34,500 nt of DNA from an uncultured Lachnospiraceae bacterium. GTDB lineage: Bacteria; Bacillota; Clostridia; Lachnospirales; Lachnospiraceae. Below are positions 1 to 7,032 of the stretch, in pieces (within the stretch, counting starts at the first letter, position 1; each line of letters opens with the position of its first letter). Location: NCBI GenBank assembly GCA_910586095.1, contig CAJUHQ010000019.1:1289-35788 (forward strand). Direction: 5' to 3'. Made by a program: the position numbers and the translations under genes. The notes beneath the pieces are model-generated. The model searched no databases and had not been told where the DNA came from. It worked only from the letters and a program-made list of their open reading frames with translations.

Positions 1-361
1 CTCAGGCCGTATGGCCATCTATGCTATGAAAGTTGACCTTTACTTTCATAGTAAATAGCATCATACGATTTCTGAAATAACGTATACCATCTCAGGCCGT
101 ATGGTCATCTATGCTATGAAAGTTGACCTTTACTTTCATAGTAGACAGCATCATACGATTTCTGAAATAACGTATACCATCTCAGGCCGTATGGCCATCT
201 ATGCTATGAAAGTTGACCTTTACTTTCATAGTAAACGTACATCATACTCAGCCTGCCGTTTGGCGGGCCGCATGGCCATCCATACTATGAAAGTCGAAGA
301 CTTTCATAGTAAACAGCATCATACGATTCCTGAAATAACGTATACTATCTCAGGCCATATG
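1..361 (+). repeat. Tandem palindromic repeat array, family A
   Basis: A unit of 90 bp starts at 1, 91 and 181 with very few differences. The third copy is interrupted by a related variant at about 237-313 and then resumes to about 361. Every unit holds a hairpin built from CTATGAAAGT and ACTTTCATAG: arms 24-33/42-51, and equivalents 90 and 180 bp later. The variant has a longer 12-bp stem (284-295/299-310, loop GAA) and a second GC-rich hairpin near 251-268. Each unit also carries ATGGCCAT-like palindromes. The array probably continues to the left of the window. Related copies occur at 26.46-26.66 kb and, inverted, at 29.93-30.08 kb. Confidence 0.9.
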
Positions 362-410
362 GTGTTTGGCATGTAAAATTTTGTGTCAGGCGACATAGAG
401 ATATCTCAAC

Positions 411-452
411 AAAAAGTATAGCCAGTGTGAATATATGGCTATACTTTTTTGA
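411..452 (+). terminator. Intrinsic terminator after the repeat array
   Basis: A perfect 14-bp stem (411-424 with 436-449) has an 11-nt loop and ends in a T-run on the + strand; the arm starts with an A-run, so it could work in both directions. No gene inside the window ends before it, so it probably ends a transcript that enters from the left and reads through the repeat array. Confidence 0.75.
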
Positions 453-472
453 TGTACAGTCTTATGCGGAAA

Positions 473-664
473 TTAGTGTGAAATTAAAATTTCGCCCATC
501 CTGATTGGAGAGCCCGCTAAAGCGTGCAGATGGGAGTTAGAGTGAAATTAAAATTTCGCCCATCCTGATTGGAGAGCCCGCTTTAGCGGGCAGATGGGAG
601 TTAGAGTGAAATTAAAATTTCGCCCATCCTGATTGAAGAGCCTGCTTTAGCGGGCAGATGGGAG
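473..664 (+). repeat. Three tandem copies of 64-bp hairpin repeat, family B
   Basis: Exact 64-bp period: 473-536, 537-600, 601-664. Each unit starts with a small palindrome (GAAATT/AATTTC) and then folds as a stem CCCATC/GATGGG enclosing an inner stem GCCCGCT/AGCGGGC (in copy 2: 559-564/593-598 and 576-582/585-591). Copy 3 has GCCTGC facing GCGGGC, a G.T wobble in the inner stem; the copy at 4.6 kb has GCCTGC facing GCAGGC, the full compensatory change. The stem therefore seems to be maintained. Confidence 0.9.
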
Positions 665-771
665 TTAGAGTGAGAAGTACTTCTAACTGCCTGTGGCAGT
701 TTTCGTTTGCAGCAAAGGCTGCTTCACGGAGAAGTACTAAGTCTCCATAGCAGATTTTTTTCATCATGTAT
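665..771 (+). repeat. Branched structured element, family C, copy 1
   Basis: It follows the three B units directly. The perfect palindrome AGAAGTACTTCT is at 673-684. AGTACTTCT (676-684) can pair with AGAAGTACT (730-738), enclosing two hairpins: ACTGCC/GGCAGT (686-691/695-700) and GCAGC/GCTGC (709-713/718-722). The terminal hairpin seen in other copies is decayed here (GTCTCC instead of GTCTGC), though a T-run remains. Related copies lie at 4.7, 15.9, 17.4 and 18.2 kb. Confidence 0.85.
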
Positions 772-895
772 ACTGTAAAGGCAATACATGAGCGCACGAC
801 AAGTAGCAAAAATGTTCTTATTACTTGATTTATATATGGATATATAAGAAAACGAACTCTATTTGGCTAATAGAACAGGCAAGGAAGGAGAAACA
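772..895 (+). other. Short gene-free stretch before ttcA-like gene
   Basis: AT-rich sequence between the repeat block and the ttcA-like gene. It presumably holds that gene's promoter (TATATA-like boxes near 830-848), but no convincing -35/-10 pair could be chosen. The ribosome site AAGGAG lies just before the ATG at 896. Confidence 0.4.
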
Positions 896-1801
896 ATGGA
901 TAGGATACAAGAAGTAGGAAATGATAGAACTTACCAGGAAATAGAACAGGATTTGAGAAAAAAGTATAGAAAAAATTTGTGGTGTAAGTTTACTAAGGCA
1001 ATACGTGAATATGAGCTTGTGCAGGAAGGCGATAAAATTGCAGTTTGTATTTCAGGCGGCAAAGATTCTATGTTGATGGCAAAGCTTTTTCAGGAGTTAA
1101 AACGGCATAATAAGTTTGAATTTGAAGTGGAATATTTAGTGATGGACCCTGGTTATTGTGCGGAGAATAGAAAGCTTATAGAGCACAATGCGATGCTGCT
1201 ACATGTTCCAATCACAGTATTTTCTTCCAATATTTTTGAGTCTGTATTTCATATAGAAAGTTCGCCTTGTTATCTATGTGCCAGAATGAGGCGTGGATAT
1301 CTTTATAGTAAGGCAAAAGAACTTGGCTGTAATAAGATTGCATTAGGACATCATTTTGATGATGCGATAGAAACCATTTTGATGGGGCTTCTCTATGGAG
1401 GACAAATACAAACTATGATGCCTAAATTGCATAGTACCAATTTTGAGGGAATGGAGCTGATTCGGCCAATGTATTTGATTAGAGAGGAACATATCAAAGC
1501 GTGGAGGGACTATAATCATTTGCAGTTCCTTCGATGTGCATGTAAATTTACAGAGGAACACAACAAAGAACAAATGTTTCCTGATGGCGAAATGACCTTT
1601 TCAGATTTGGAAAATACATCAAAACGTCAGGAAGTAAAACAGTTGATAGCGCAATTAAAGAAGGTAAATCCGTTTGTTGAAAGCAATATTTTTAAGAGCG
1701 TAGAGAATGTAAACCTAAGCACTGTTATTGCGTATAAAAAAGATGGAGTCAAACATCATTTTTTAGATCGATATAAAGATAATAATTGTTTTGAGTCATA
1801 G
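896..1801 (+). CDS. ttcA: TtcA-like PP-loop tRNA thiolation enzyme
   Basis: 301 aa, a usual length for this family. The PP-loop ATP-binding motif SGGKDS is at residues 53-58, a CYLC cysteine pair at 125-128, GHHFDD at 151-156 and a further cysteine pair CAC at 214-216. These are hallmarks of the TtcA/TtuA branch of adenine nucleotide alpha hydrolases. TtcA activates C32 of certain tRNAs with ATP and thiolates it to 2-thiocytidine using a [4Fe-4S] cluster held by such cysteines. The ATG at 896 is preferred over an in-frame ATG at 863 because AAGGAG sits 5-10 nt before it. The gene stands alone, with repeats upstream and a separate promoter for the next gene downstream. Family membership is firm; the exact tRNA target is inferred. 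Confidence 0.82.
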   Translation: MDRIQEVGNDRTYQEIEQDLRKKYRKNLWCKFTKAIREYELVQEGDKIAVCISGGKDSMLMAKLFQELKRHNKFEFEVEYLVMDPGYCAENRKLIEHNAMLLHVPITVFSSNIFESVFHIESSPCYLCARMRRGYLYSKAKELGCNKIALGHHFDDAIETILMGLLYGGQIQTMMPKLHSTNFEGMELIRPMYLIREEHIKAWRDYNHLQFLRCACKFTEEHNKEQMFPDGEMTFSDLENTSKRQEVKQLIAQLKKVNPFVESNIFKSVENVNLSTVIAYKKDGVKHHFLDRYKDNNCFES

Positions 1802-1819
1802 GAGTTTATGTAGAGTGTA

Positions 1820-1898
1820 TTTGTAAAGTCAAGGCATTTTTTAGAGCGCATAACTACCTATATCTATGAAAGTTTTTATATAGAATTGACTTTGCAAA
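1820..1898. promoter_or_regulatory. Inverted operator-like pair upstream of GH27 gene
   Basis: The 13-mer at 1820-1832 (TTTGTAAAGTCAA) is the reverse complement, with one mismatch, of 1886-1898 (TTGACTTTGCAAA). The right copy overlaps the -35 box and contains a perfect 12-bp palindrome, ACTTTGCAAAGT, at 1889-1900. This arrangement suits a repressor that binds two sites; which regulator binds is unknown. Confidence 0.5.
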
Positions 1899-1914
1899 GT
1901 GGTAATTATATAAT
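1886..1914 (+). promoter_or_regulatory. SigA-type promoter for GH27 gene
   Basis: TTGACT (1886-1891), a 17-bp spacer and TATAAT (1909-1914) form a near-consensus vegetative promoter about 50 bp before the GH27 start. The palindrome ACTTTGCAAAGT overlaps the -35 box. Confidence 0.82.
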
Positions 1915-1963
1915 CGACATAGTTGATAATGATTAAAGAAAAGAATGGGAGGATATGGAGAGA

Positions 1964-3271
1964 ATGAATAAAAACAGTTTTGCACAGACACCACCTATGG
2001 GGTGGAATAGTTATGATTATTATGATACGACAGTCACAGAAGAAGAGGTAAAGGCAAATGCTGATTATATGGCAGCCAACCTAAAGGAATATGGCTGGGA
2101 GTATATTGTGGTGGACATCGAATGGTATTCTAACGATGCGGGCACACAAAGAGAACAGTTTCAGTATATACCTTTTGGTGATGATGAAGTGGATGCATAT
2201 GGCAGGTTTCAGCCCTCTGTGCGGCGTTTCCCATCCTCAGAAAACGGAAAGGGTTTCGCGCCACTTGCAGAATATATCCACAGTTTAGGACTAAAGTTTG
2301 GAATACATATTATGCGTGGAATTCCGCGTGTAGCAGCGCACAATCATCTACCTATAGCAAACAGTACATATACAGCGGCGGATGCTGCTGATCCTTCTTC
2401 GATTTGTGGTTGGAATCCAGATATGTATGGAATTCGTGATAATGAAGCAGGGCAGGCGTATTATAATTCAATTGTATCTATGTATGCGCAGTGGGGTGTA
2501 GATTTTATTAAATGTGATGATATTTGTGATAGTTGGATGTACAAAGAGCCTTTGATATTTTCAGGATGGCACGAGACGAAAATGCTTCATAAGGCAATTG
2601 AAAATTGCGCTAGACCAATTGTGTTAAGTTTGTCTCCTGGACCTGCACATATTGATCGTGCATGGCACTATGCTCAAAATGCAAATATGTGGCGTATTAC
2701 AGATGATTTGTGGGACAAGTGGGAGCTTGTAAAAGAAATGTTTTGGCGTTGTGAGACCTGGCAGGATCATGTAAAGAAAGGATGTTATCCAGACTGTGAT
2801 ATGCTTCCACTAGGACGATTGGGCAGGGGATTTGGGCATGAGTGGGAGTGCAATCTGACCCGTGAAGAACAAAAGACAATGATAACATTGTGGTGTATGT
2901 TTCGATCTCCGTTGATGCTTGGCTGTGAGCTTACACTTCTCGATGAATGGACAAAGCAATTGATTACAAATAGGCAATTGCTTGCATTGCTTAAAGAGGA
3001 CCGACAGGGCAGACAGATAGAACGCAATGAGGATAGGGCTATCTGGGTAAACGAGGGCACAAAGGAACATACAGTATGTGTAGCACTCTTTAATCTAAAA
3101 GATACAAAAGAGACTCTAGCAGTTGATTTGAAGCGATTTTTGGAGGATATAGACGATTCGAGAGAGTATGTATTGAGTGAACTTTGGGATAATACTACAC
3201 ACAAAACACAGAATCAGAGTTTGAAGGCAGAGATAGCCCCACATGGTGTAAAAGTATTTTCTATACAATAA
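1964..3271 (+). CDS. GH27-family glycosidase (alpha-galactosidase-like)
   Basis: 435 aa. The N-terminus PPMGWNSYDYY (residues 10-20) is the typical first strand of the GH27 barrel. The segment FIKCDD at 181-186 places the expected nucleophile at Asp185, and WRITDDLWD at 243-251 supplies the acid/base Asp (247/248). The last 80 or so residues fit the C-terminal beta-sandwich. No signal peptide is visible, so the enzyme should be cytoplasmic and act on imported oligosaccharides. GH27 includes alpha-galactosidases, alpha-N-acetylgalactosaminidases and beta-L-arabinopyranosidases; the substrate cannot be decided here. GGGAGG lies 11 nt before the ATG at 1964; an ATG at 1955 is only 2 nt from that site. 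It has its own promoter and probably shares a transcript with the ATPase gene 21 nt downstream. Confidence 0.85.
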   Translation: MNKNSFAQTPPMGWNSYDYYDTTVTEEEVKANADYMAANLKEYGWEYIVVDIEWYSNDAGTQREQFQYIPFGDDEVDAYGRFQPSVRRFPSSENGKGFAPLAEYIHSLGLKFGIHIMRGIPRVAAHNHLPIANSTYTAADAADPSSICGWNPDMYGIRDNEAGQAYYNSIVSMYAQWGVDFIKCDDICDSWMYKEPLIFSGWHETKMLHKAIENCARPIVLSLSPGPAHIDRAWHYAQNANMWRITDDLWDKWELVKEMFWRCETWQDHVKKGCYPDCDMLPLGRLGRGFGHEWECNLTREEQKTMITLWCMFRSPLMLGCELTLLDEWTKQLITNRQLLALLKEDRQGRQIERNEDRAIWVNEGTKEHTVCVALFNLKDTKETLAVDLKRFLEDIDDSREYVLSELWDNTTHKTQNQSLKAEIAPHGVKVFSIQ

Positions 3272-3292
3272 GAGTAGATTGGGAGGGAGAAT

Positions 3293-4609
3293 ATGCATCG
3301 TGAAATTGCAAAATTAATCTTGTACGGTGATATGGAGCCAAATTGTATTTTATATCAATTTGGAGAAATTTTTCGTCGTTTTGAGAAAATGACCTACACA
3401 AAGTCTGAGCTAATCAAAGAGATCTACACACAATTGAAACGATTGTTGGTAGTGGCGACAGATTTTGGATTTAATCATAATCTTTGGCATAATTATCTAA
3501 CCTTTTTTCTGGTGACTAATGAGAATCCGTTCAGCCTCACTTGCGAAAAGGTAGGCGCAAATAATGGAAGCGTGAATCATTTTGCAAAGAATGATTTTAG
3601 AGTATTTAAAAATCTGTTTGATTATGATTTTTCTAAGATAGAACGCCAACTTGATATTGATTGTTTTTCTCAGATTTCCCATTACAGCGCAATTGGAAAA
3701 AAAGAGCTGATGTACAATAAAAATGTAAGTGAAAAAATTATTGCGCTTAGTGCAGTGTTACATAAAACATGCAATGAGAATGAATTTTTTGATTGTGTGA
3801 CAGAATTTTACAGAGAATATGGGGTAGGTATGTTTGGGCTGAATAAGGCTTTTCGTATTGGAGAGCGCACTGGCCAAGACATTGAGTTTATGCCCATCAA
3901 CAATATGGACAAGGTGATGCTAAAAGATTTGATCGGTTATGAATTACAAAAAAAGAAATTGATCGATAACACGCAGGCATTTGTCGAGGGGAAAAAGGCG
4001 AATAATGTACTACTATTTGGAGATAGCGGTACTGGAAAATCTACGAGTGTCAAGGCAATTGTCAACGAGTTTTATTCTCAAGGTCTTCGTATGATAGAGA
4101 TTTATAAGCATCAATTCAAAGATTTGTCCAATGTGATCGCTCAAATTAAAAATAGAAACTATAAGTTTATAATCTATATGGATGATTTGTCTTTTGAAGA
4201 ATTTGAGATCGAATATAAATTTTTAAAGGCTGTCATCGAAGGTGGTGTTGAGACAAAACCAGATAATGTCTTGATCTATGCGACCTCAAATCGTAGACAT
4301 TTGATTAAGGAGACATGGAATGATCGCAATGATGTAGAAGTTGCGAATGGCATGCATCGTTCTGATACAATGGAGGAGAAATTGTCACTTGTCAATCGAT
4401 TCGGTGTCACAATCAACTACGCAAAACCTTCACAGAAAGAGTATTTCCACATTGTCATAGAGCTTGCACGCAGACAAGGCATTGATATGACAGAGGAGGA
4501 ATTGCGGACTTTGGCAAACCAATGGGAATTGAGTCATGGAGGAATCTCTGGAAGGACAGCCCAGCAGTTTGTAAATTATTTGGACAGCACAATCAAAAGA
4601 ACTATTTAA
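3293..4609 (+). CDS. DUF815-family AAA ATPase
   Basis: 438 aa. The Walker A motif GDSGTGKST is at residues 243-251 and a Walker B-like IIYMDD at 293-298, followed by a sensor-like ATSNRRHL. This arrangement, with a helical N-terminal region of about 200 residues before the ATPase core, fits the DUF815 family (PF05673), common in Clostridia. The biological role of the family is not settled. A strong GGGAGG precedes the ATG at 3293. The gene starts 21 nt after the GH27 stop with no terminator between, so co-transcription is likely, but a functional link is not obvious. A family B repeat begins right at its stop codon. Confidence 0.85.
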   Translation: MHREIAKLILYGDMEPNCILYQFGEIFRRFEKMTYTKSELIKEIYTQLKRLLVVATDFGFNHNLWHNYLTFFLVTNENPFSLTCEKVGANNGSVNHFAKNDFRVFKNLFDYDFSKIERQLDIDCFSQISHYSAIGKKELMYNKNVSEKIIALSAVLHKTCNENEFFDCVTEFYREYGVGMFGLNKAFRIGERTGQDIEFMPINNMDKVMLKDLIGYELQKKKLIDNTQAFVEGKKANNVLLFGDSGTGKSTSVKAIVNEFYSQGLRMIEIYKHQFKDLSNVIAQIKNRNYKFIIYMDDLSFEEFEIEYKFLKAVIEGGVETKPDNVLIYATSNRRHLIKETWNDRNDVEVANGMHRSDTMEEKLSLVNRFGVTINYAKPSQKEYFHIVIELARRQGIDMTEEELRTLANQWELSHGGISGRTAQQFVNYLDSTIKRTI

Positions 4610-4610
4610 T

Positions 4611-4680
4611 GGGAGTTAATGTGAAATATAAAATTTCACCCATCCTGATCGGAGAGCCTGCTAAAGCAGGCAGATGGGAG
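4611..4680 (+). repeat. Family B hairpin repeat, single copy
   Basis: This copy begins 1 nt after the ATPase stop codon (TAA 4607-4609), with the last bases of another unit before it. The inner stem is GCCTGCT/AGCAGGC (4656-4662/4665-4671). Compared with the copies at 473-664 this is a C-G to T-A double change. The leading palindrome is also better paired here (GTGAAAT...ATTTCAC). Confidence 0.88.
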
Positions 4681-4783
4681 TTAGTGTGAAAAGTACTTCT
4701 AACTGCCTGTGGCAGTTTTCGTTTGCAGCAAGGGCTGCTTTACGGAGAAGTACTAAGTCTGCATAGCAGACTTTTTTCACGCT
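4681..4783 (+). repeat. Branched structured element, family C, copy 2 (most complete)
   Basis: An outer stem AGTGTGAAAA/TTTTCACGCT (4683-4692/4774-4783) encloses two parts. One is a stem AGTACTTCT/AGAAGTACT (4692-4700/4746-4754) that carries two hairpins, ACTGCC/GGCAGT and GCAGC/GCTGC. The other is a terminator hairpin. The whole predicts a multi-branched fold and follows a B unit in the same order as at 473-771. Confidence 0.85.
4755..4778 (+). terminator. Terminator hairpin inside family C element
   Basis: A perfect 8-bp stem AAGTCTGC/GCAGACTT (4755-4762/4766-4773) with loop ATA runs into a T-tract. It probably ends the GH27-ATPase transcript. Confidence 0.75.
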
Positions 4784-4808
4784 TATGATTTGCTGTTTGG
4801 AATATTTC

Positions 4809-4836
4809 TTGACATAGCGCTTGCCGCTATGATAAG
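4809..4836 (+). promoter_or_regulatory. Promoter with operator-like palindrome in spacer
   Basis: TTGACA (4809-4814), a 16-bp spacer and GATAAG (4831-4836). The inverted repeat CATAGCG/CGCTATG (4813-4819/4825-4831, 5-nt centre) fills the spacer, the place where a repressor would block polymerase. It would drive the small ORF at 5002 and the Na/Pi cotransporter. The remaining stretch to 5001 shows no gene. Confidence 0.6.
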
Positions 4837-5001
4837 GTTATATTAGGCTGGGATCTATTTACCTGTACAACAAAATTTGTGATTGTTTTTCAATCGTGGG
4901 TGGTAGAAATAGTATAGGCATACAAAAGAATAGTAATCTGGGCTTTCAGACACAGATCTGCACAAAAATGACTCTATTATGAAAAGGGATTCATATTTTT
5001 T

Positions 5002-5154
5002 ATGAAAATACAAAATATAGTTGAAGAAAAATTAAAGGCTTCTGGAAAGCGGCAAAGGCTACTTTCCATTGTAAGATATAAAGAAGTAGTCTGGTACAGT
5101 GACAAGAGTATTAGTGCAGATGTGCCTGTTATCCAAAAACAGCAAAATACATGA
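5002..5154 (+). CDS. Possible 50-aa small protein upstream of Na/Pi cotransporter
   Basis: An open frame of 50 codons starts at ATG 5002 and stops at TGA 5152-5154, 16 nt before the cotransporter start. The product begins MKIQNIVEEKLK and is basic in its first half (KASGKRQRLL, residues 12-21), ending in a polar tail. No signal peptide or membrane segment is visible, and I do not recognise it. The ribosome site is weak: AAAGGG about 12 nt upstream. It may be a real leader gene of the operon or chance; the even codon mix and tight spacing favour a real gene only mildly. Confidence 0.35.
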   Translation: MKIQNIVEEKLKASGKRQRLLSIVRYKEVVWYSDKSISADVPVIQKQQNT

Positions 5155-5170
5155 GAAGAGGAACATACAT

Positions 5171-6958
5171 ATGGGTATAACATCAATCTTATCATTACTA
5201 AGCGGCGTTGCTTTGTTCCTGTTTGGCATGTCTTTGATGGGTGATGGGTTAAAAAAAGCAGCAGGTGAAAAGCTTGAACTAATTCTGTACAAGCTCACGA
5301 ATACACCGATTAAGGGAGTACTTTTAGGTACTGCGGTTACTGCGGTTATCCAGTCCTCGTCAGCAACTACTGTCATGGTAGTTGGATTTGTCAATTCTGG
5401 TATGATGAAGGTGATTCAGGCAATCGGTATTATTATGGGGGCCAATATTGGAACCAGTATTACAGGATGGATTTTATGTTTGTCCTACATAGAAGGCTCA
5501 GGAGGTATTGCACAATTATTATCTACAGCAACAATATCCGCAGTCGTGTCAATTGTAGGTATTTTATTTAAGATGGTATCCAAAAAGAGTACATATAAAA
5601 ATATAGGGGATATCATGTTGGGATTTGCCATTTTGATGGTTGGTATGCAAAGTATGAGCGGTGCAGTTTCTCCGTTAAAGGAAAATCCTCACTTTGTCAA
5701 TATGTTGACAATGTTTACCAATCCATTTTTGGGAATTCTCGTCGGAATTGCTTTCACAGCAATTTTGCAGAGTGCATCGGCATCTATTGGTATTTTGCAG
5801 GCCCTCTCTGTGACGGGAGCAGTTAGTTTTGCATCGGCGTTTCCCATTACATTGGGTATTGGTGTTGGAGCTGCTTGTCCTGTCCTTCTTTCTTCTATTG
5901 GAACAAATAAAAATGGAAAAAGAACAGCCCTCATTTATCTTATGAATGACTTGTTTGGTATGCTATTTTGGGCGGTGGTATTTTATACTGCCAATGTAGT
6001 GTTCCAGTTTGAGTTTATGGATACTACCATGCGACCGATATCCATTGCTATTTTAAATACAGTTTTTAGGCTTGCAACAGTACTTATTCTCTTTCCCTTT
6101 ATTAAGTGGATAGAGCGACTTGTCTATGCTTTAGTAAAAGATTCTGAGGAGGACAGGGAGGATCAGGCAGATTTTGATTTGCTGGAGGAACGTTTCTTAC
6201 AATATCCTGCGCTTGCAATCAAGCAGAGCCATGTTGCGATGAATGGGATGGCACGCAAAGCGCGCAGAAATATTTTGCGGGCGATGGGAATCCTCTACAA
6301 TTATTCAACAGAACGCTATAATAAAGTCCAGGAGAAGGAAAATCTTATTGATAAGTATGAGGATAAGATAGGCACATATTTGATGCAGTTGACAGGACAT
6401 GCCATGACCGAGAGCCAATCAAAACAGGTGTCGATTTTGTTACATACGATCAGTGACTTTGAGCGATTAGGGGATCATGCAGTGAATTTATCTAAATCTG
6501 CAAATGAATTGCATGAAAAAAAGATTGGCTTTTCGGATGAGGCCAACTATGAGTTGTCCGTGCTTGGCAGTGCTGTGCGGGAAATTTTAGAATTAACTGT
6601 GCGTGCTTTTACAGAAGATGATGTGGAGACTGCAATTATGGTGGAGCCTCTGCGCGAATTTATCAATACACTTTGCAATGAACTAAAATCGCGGCATATC
6701 ACGCGACTAAGAAATGGAAAGTGTGAGTTGAAGCAGGGATTTGCATTCAATAATATTCTGACAGATTGTGAGCGAATTGGTGCACACTGTTCTAATGTGG
6801 CGGTGGCTTTATTAGAATCAGAGGCAAATGATTTTGATGTACATGAGTATCAAAAGAGCATCCGTGAGATGAATAATGAGTTGTACACAGATCTATATGA
6901 AGCTTATGAAGTCAAGTACGATATTAATAATTTTAAGAAAGCTAAAAAGAATAAATAG
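5171..6958 (+). CDS. Na+/phosphate cotransporter family protein with PhoU-like domain
   Basis: 595 aa. The N-terminal half is hydrophobic and holds the two inverted Na_Pi_cotrans repeats with their signature QSSSAT (near residue 61) and QSASAS (near 199). From about residue 350 the protein is helical and charged, with two PhoU-like three-helix stretches (for example DFERLGDHAVNLS). This is the NptA-like architecture of bacterial Na/Pi symporters; the PhoU part is thought to regulate transport. It sits in the cytoplasmic membrane. The ATG at 5171 is chosen because the hydrophobic domain starts there and AGAGGA precedes it; an in-frame upstream ATG at 5099 would overlap the small ORF. A hairpin with a T-run follows the stop codon. 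Confidence 0.9.
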   Translation: MGITSILSLLSGVALFLFGMSLMGDGLKKAAGEKLELILYKLTNTPIKGVLLGTAVTAVIQSSSATTVMVVGFVNSGMMKVIQAIGIIMGANIGTSITGWILCLSYIEGSGGIAQLLSTATISAVVSIVGILFKMVSKKSTYKNIGDIMLGFAILMVGMQSMSGAVSPLKENPHFVNMLTMFTNPFLGILVGIAFTAILQSASASIGILQALSVTGAVSFASAFPITLGIGVGAACPVLLSSIGTNKNGKRTALIYLMNDLFGMLFWAVVFYTANVVFQFEFMDTTMRPISIAILNTVFRLATVLILFPFIKWIERLVYALVKDSEEDREDQADFDLLEERFLQYPALAIKQSHVAMNGMARKARRNILRAMGILYNYSTERYNKVQEKENLIDKYEDKIGTYLMQLTGHAMTESQSKQVSILLHTISDFERLGDHAVNLSKSANELHEKKIGFSDEANYELSVLGSAVREILELTVRAFTEDDVETAIMVEPLREFINTLCNELKSRHITRLRNGKCELKQGFAFNNILTDCERIGAHCSNVAVALLESEANDFDVHEYQKSIREMNNELYTDLYEAYEVKYDINNFKKAKKNK

Positions 6959-6966
6959 GTTTTTGT

Positions 6967-7003
6967 GACGCATTTGGGAAGTGTCCTGAATGCGTTGTTT
7001 TTC
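6967..7003 (+). terminator. Probable terminator after Na/Pi cotransporter
   Basis: ACGCATT (6968-6974) pairs with AATGCGT (6989-6995) over a 14-nt loop and is followed by a short T-rich run. The stem is modest, so efficiency is uncertain. Confidence 0.5.
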
Positions 7004-7032
7004 ATCTAATAAAGATTAGGAGCGTACTGTGT

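Noticed and set aside
1..361. CRISPR array
   Set aside because: Units are continuous tandem copies without unique spacers, and no cas gene is present.
101..376. Open frame of 91 codons inside the family A array
   Set aside because: The 90-bp period is a multiple of three, so the frame stays open by itself. The product is the same 30-residue stretch repeated, without a ribosome site.
612..809. Minus-strand open frame across B and C repeats
   Set aside because: It follows hairpin repeats, has no ribosome site and the product resembles nothing.
2785..3204. Long minus-strand open frame of 139 codons within the GH27 gene
   Set aside because: It lies wholly inside a gene with clear catalytic motifs, is Ser-rich from antisense codons and has no ribosome site.
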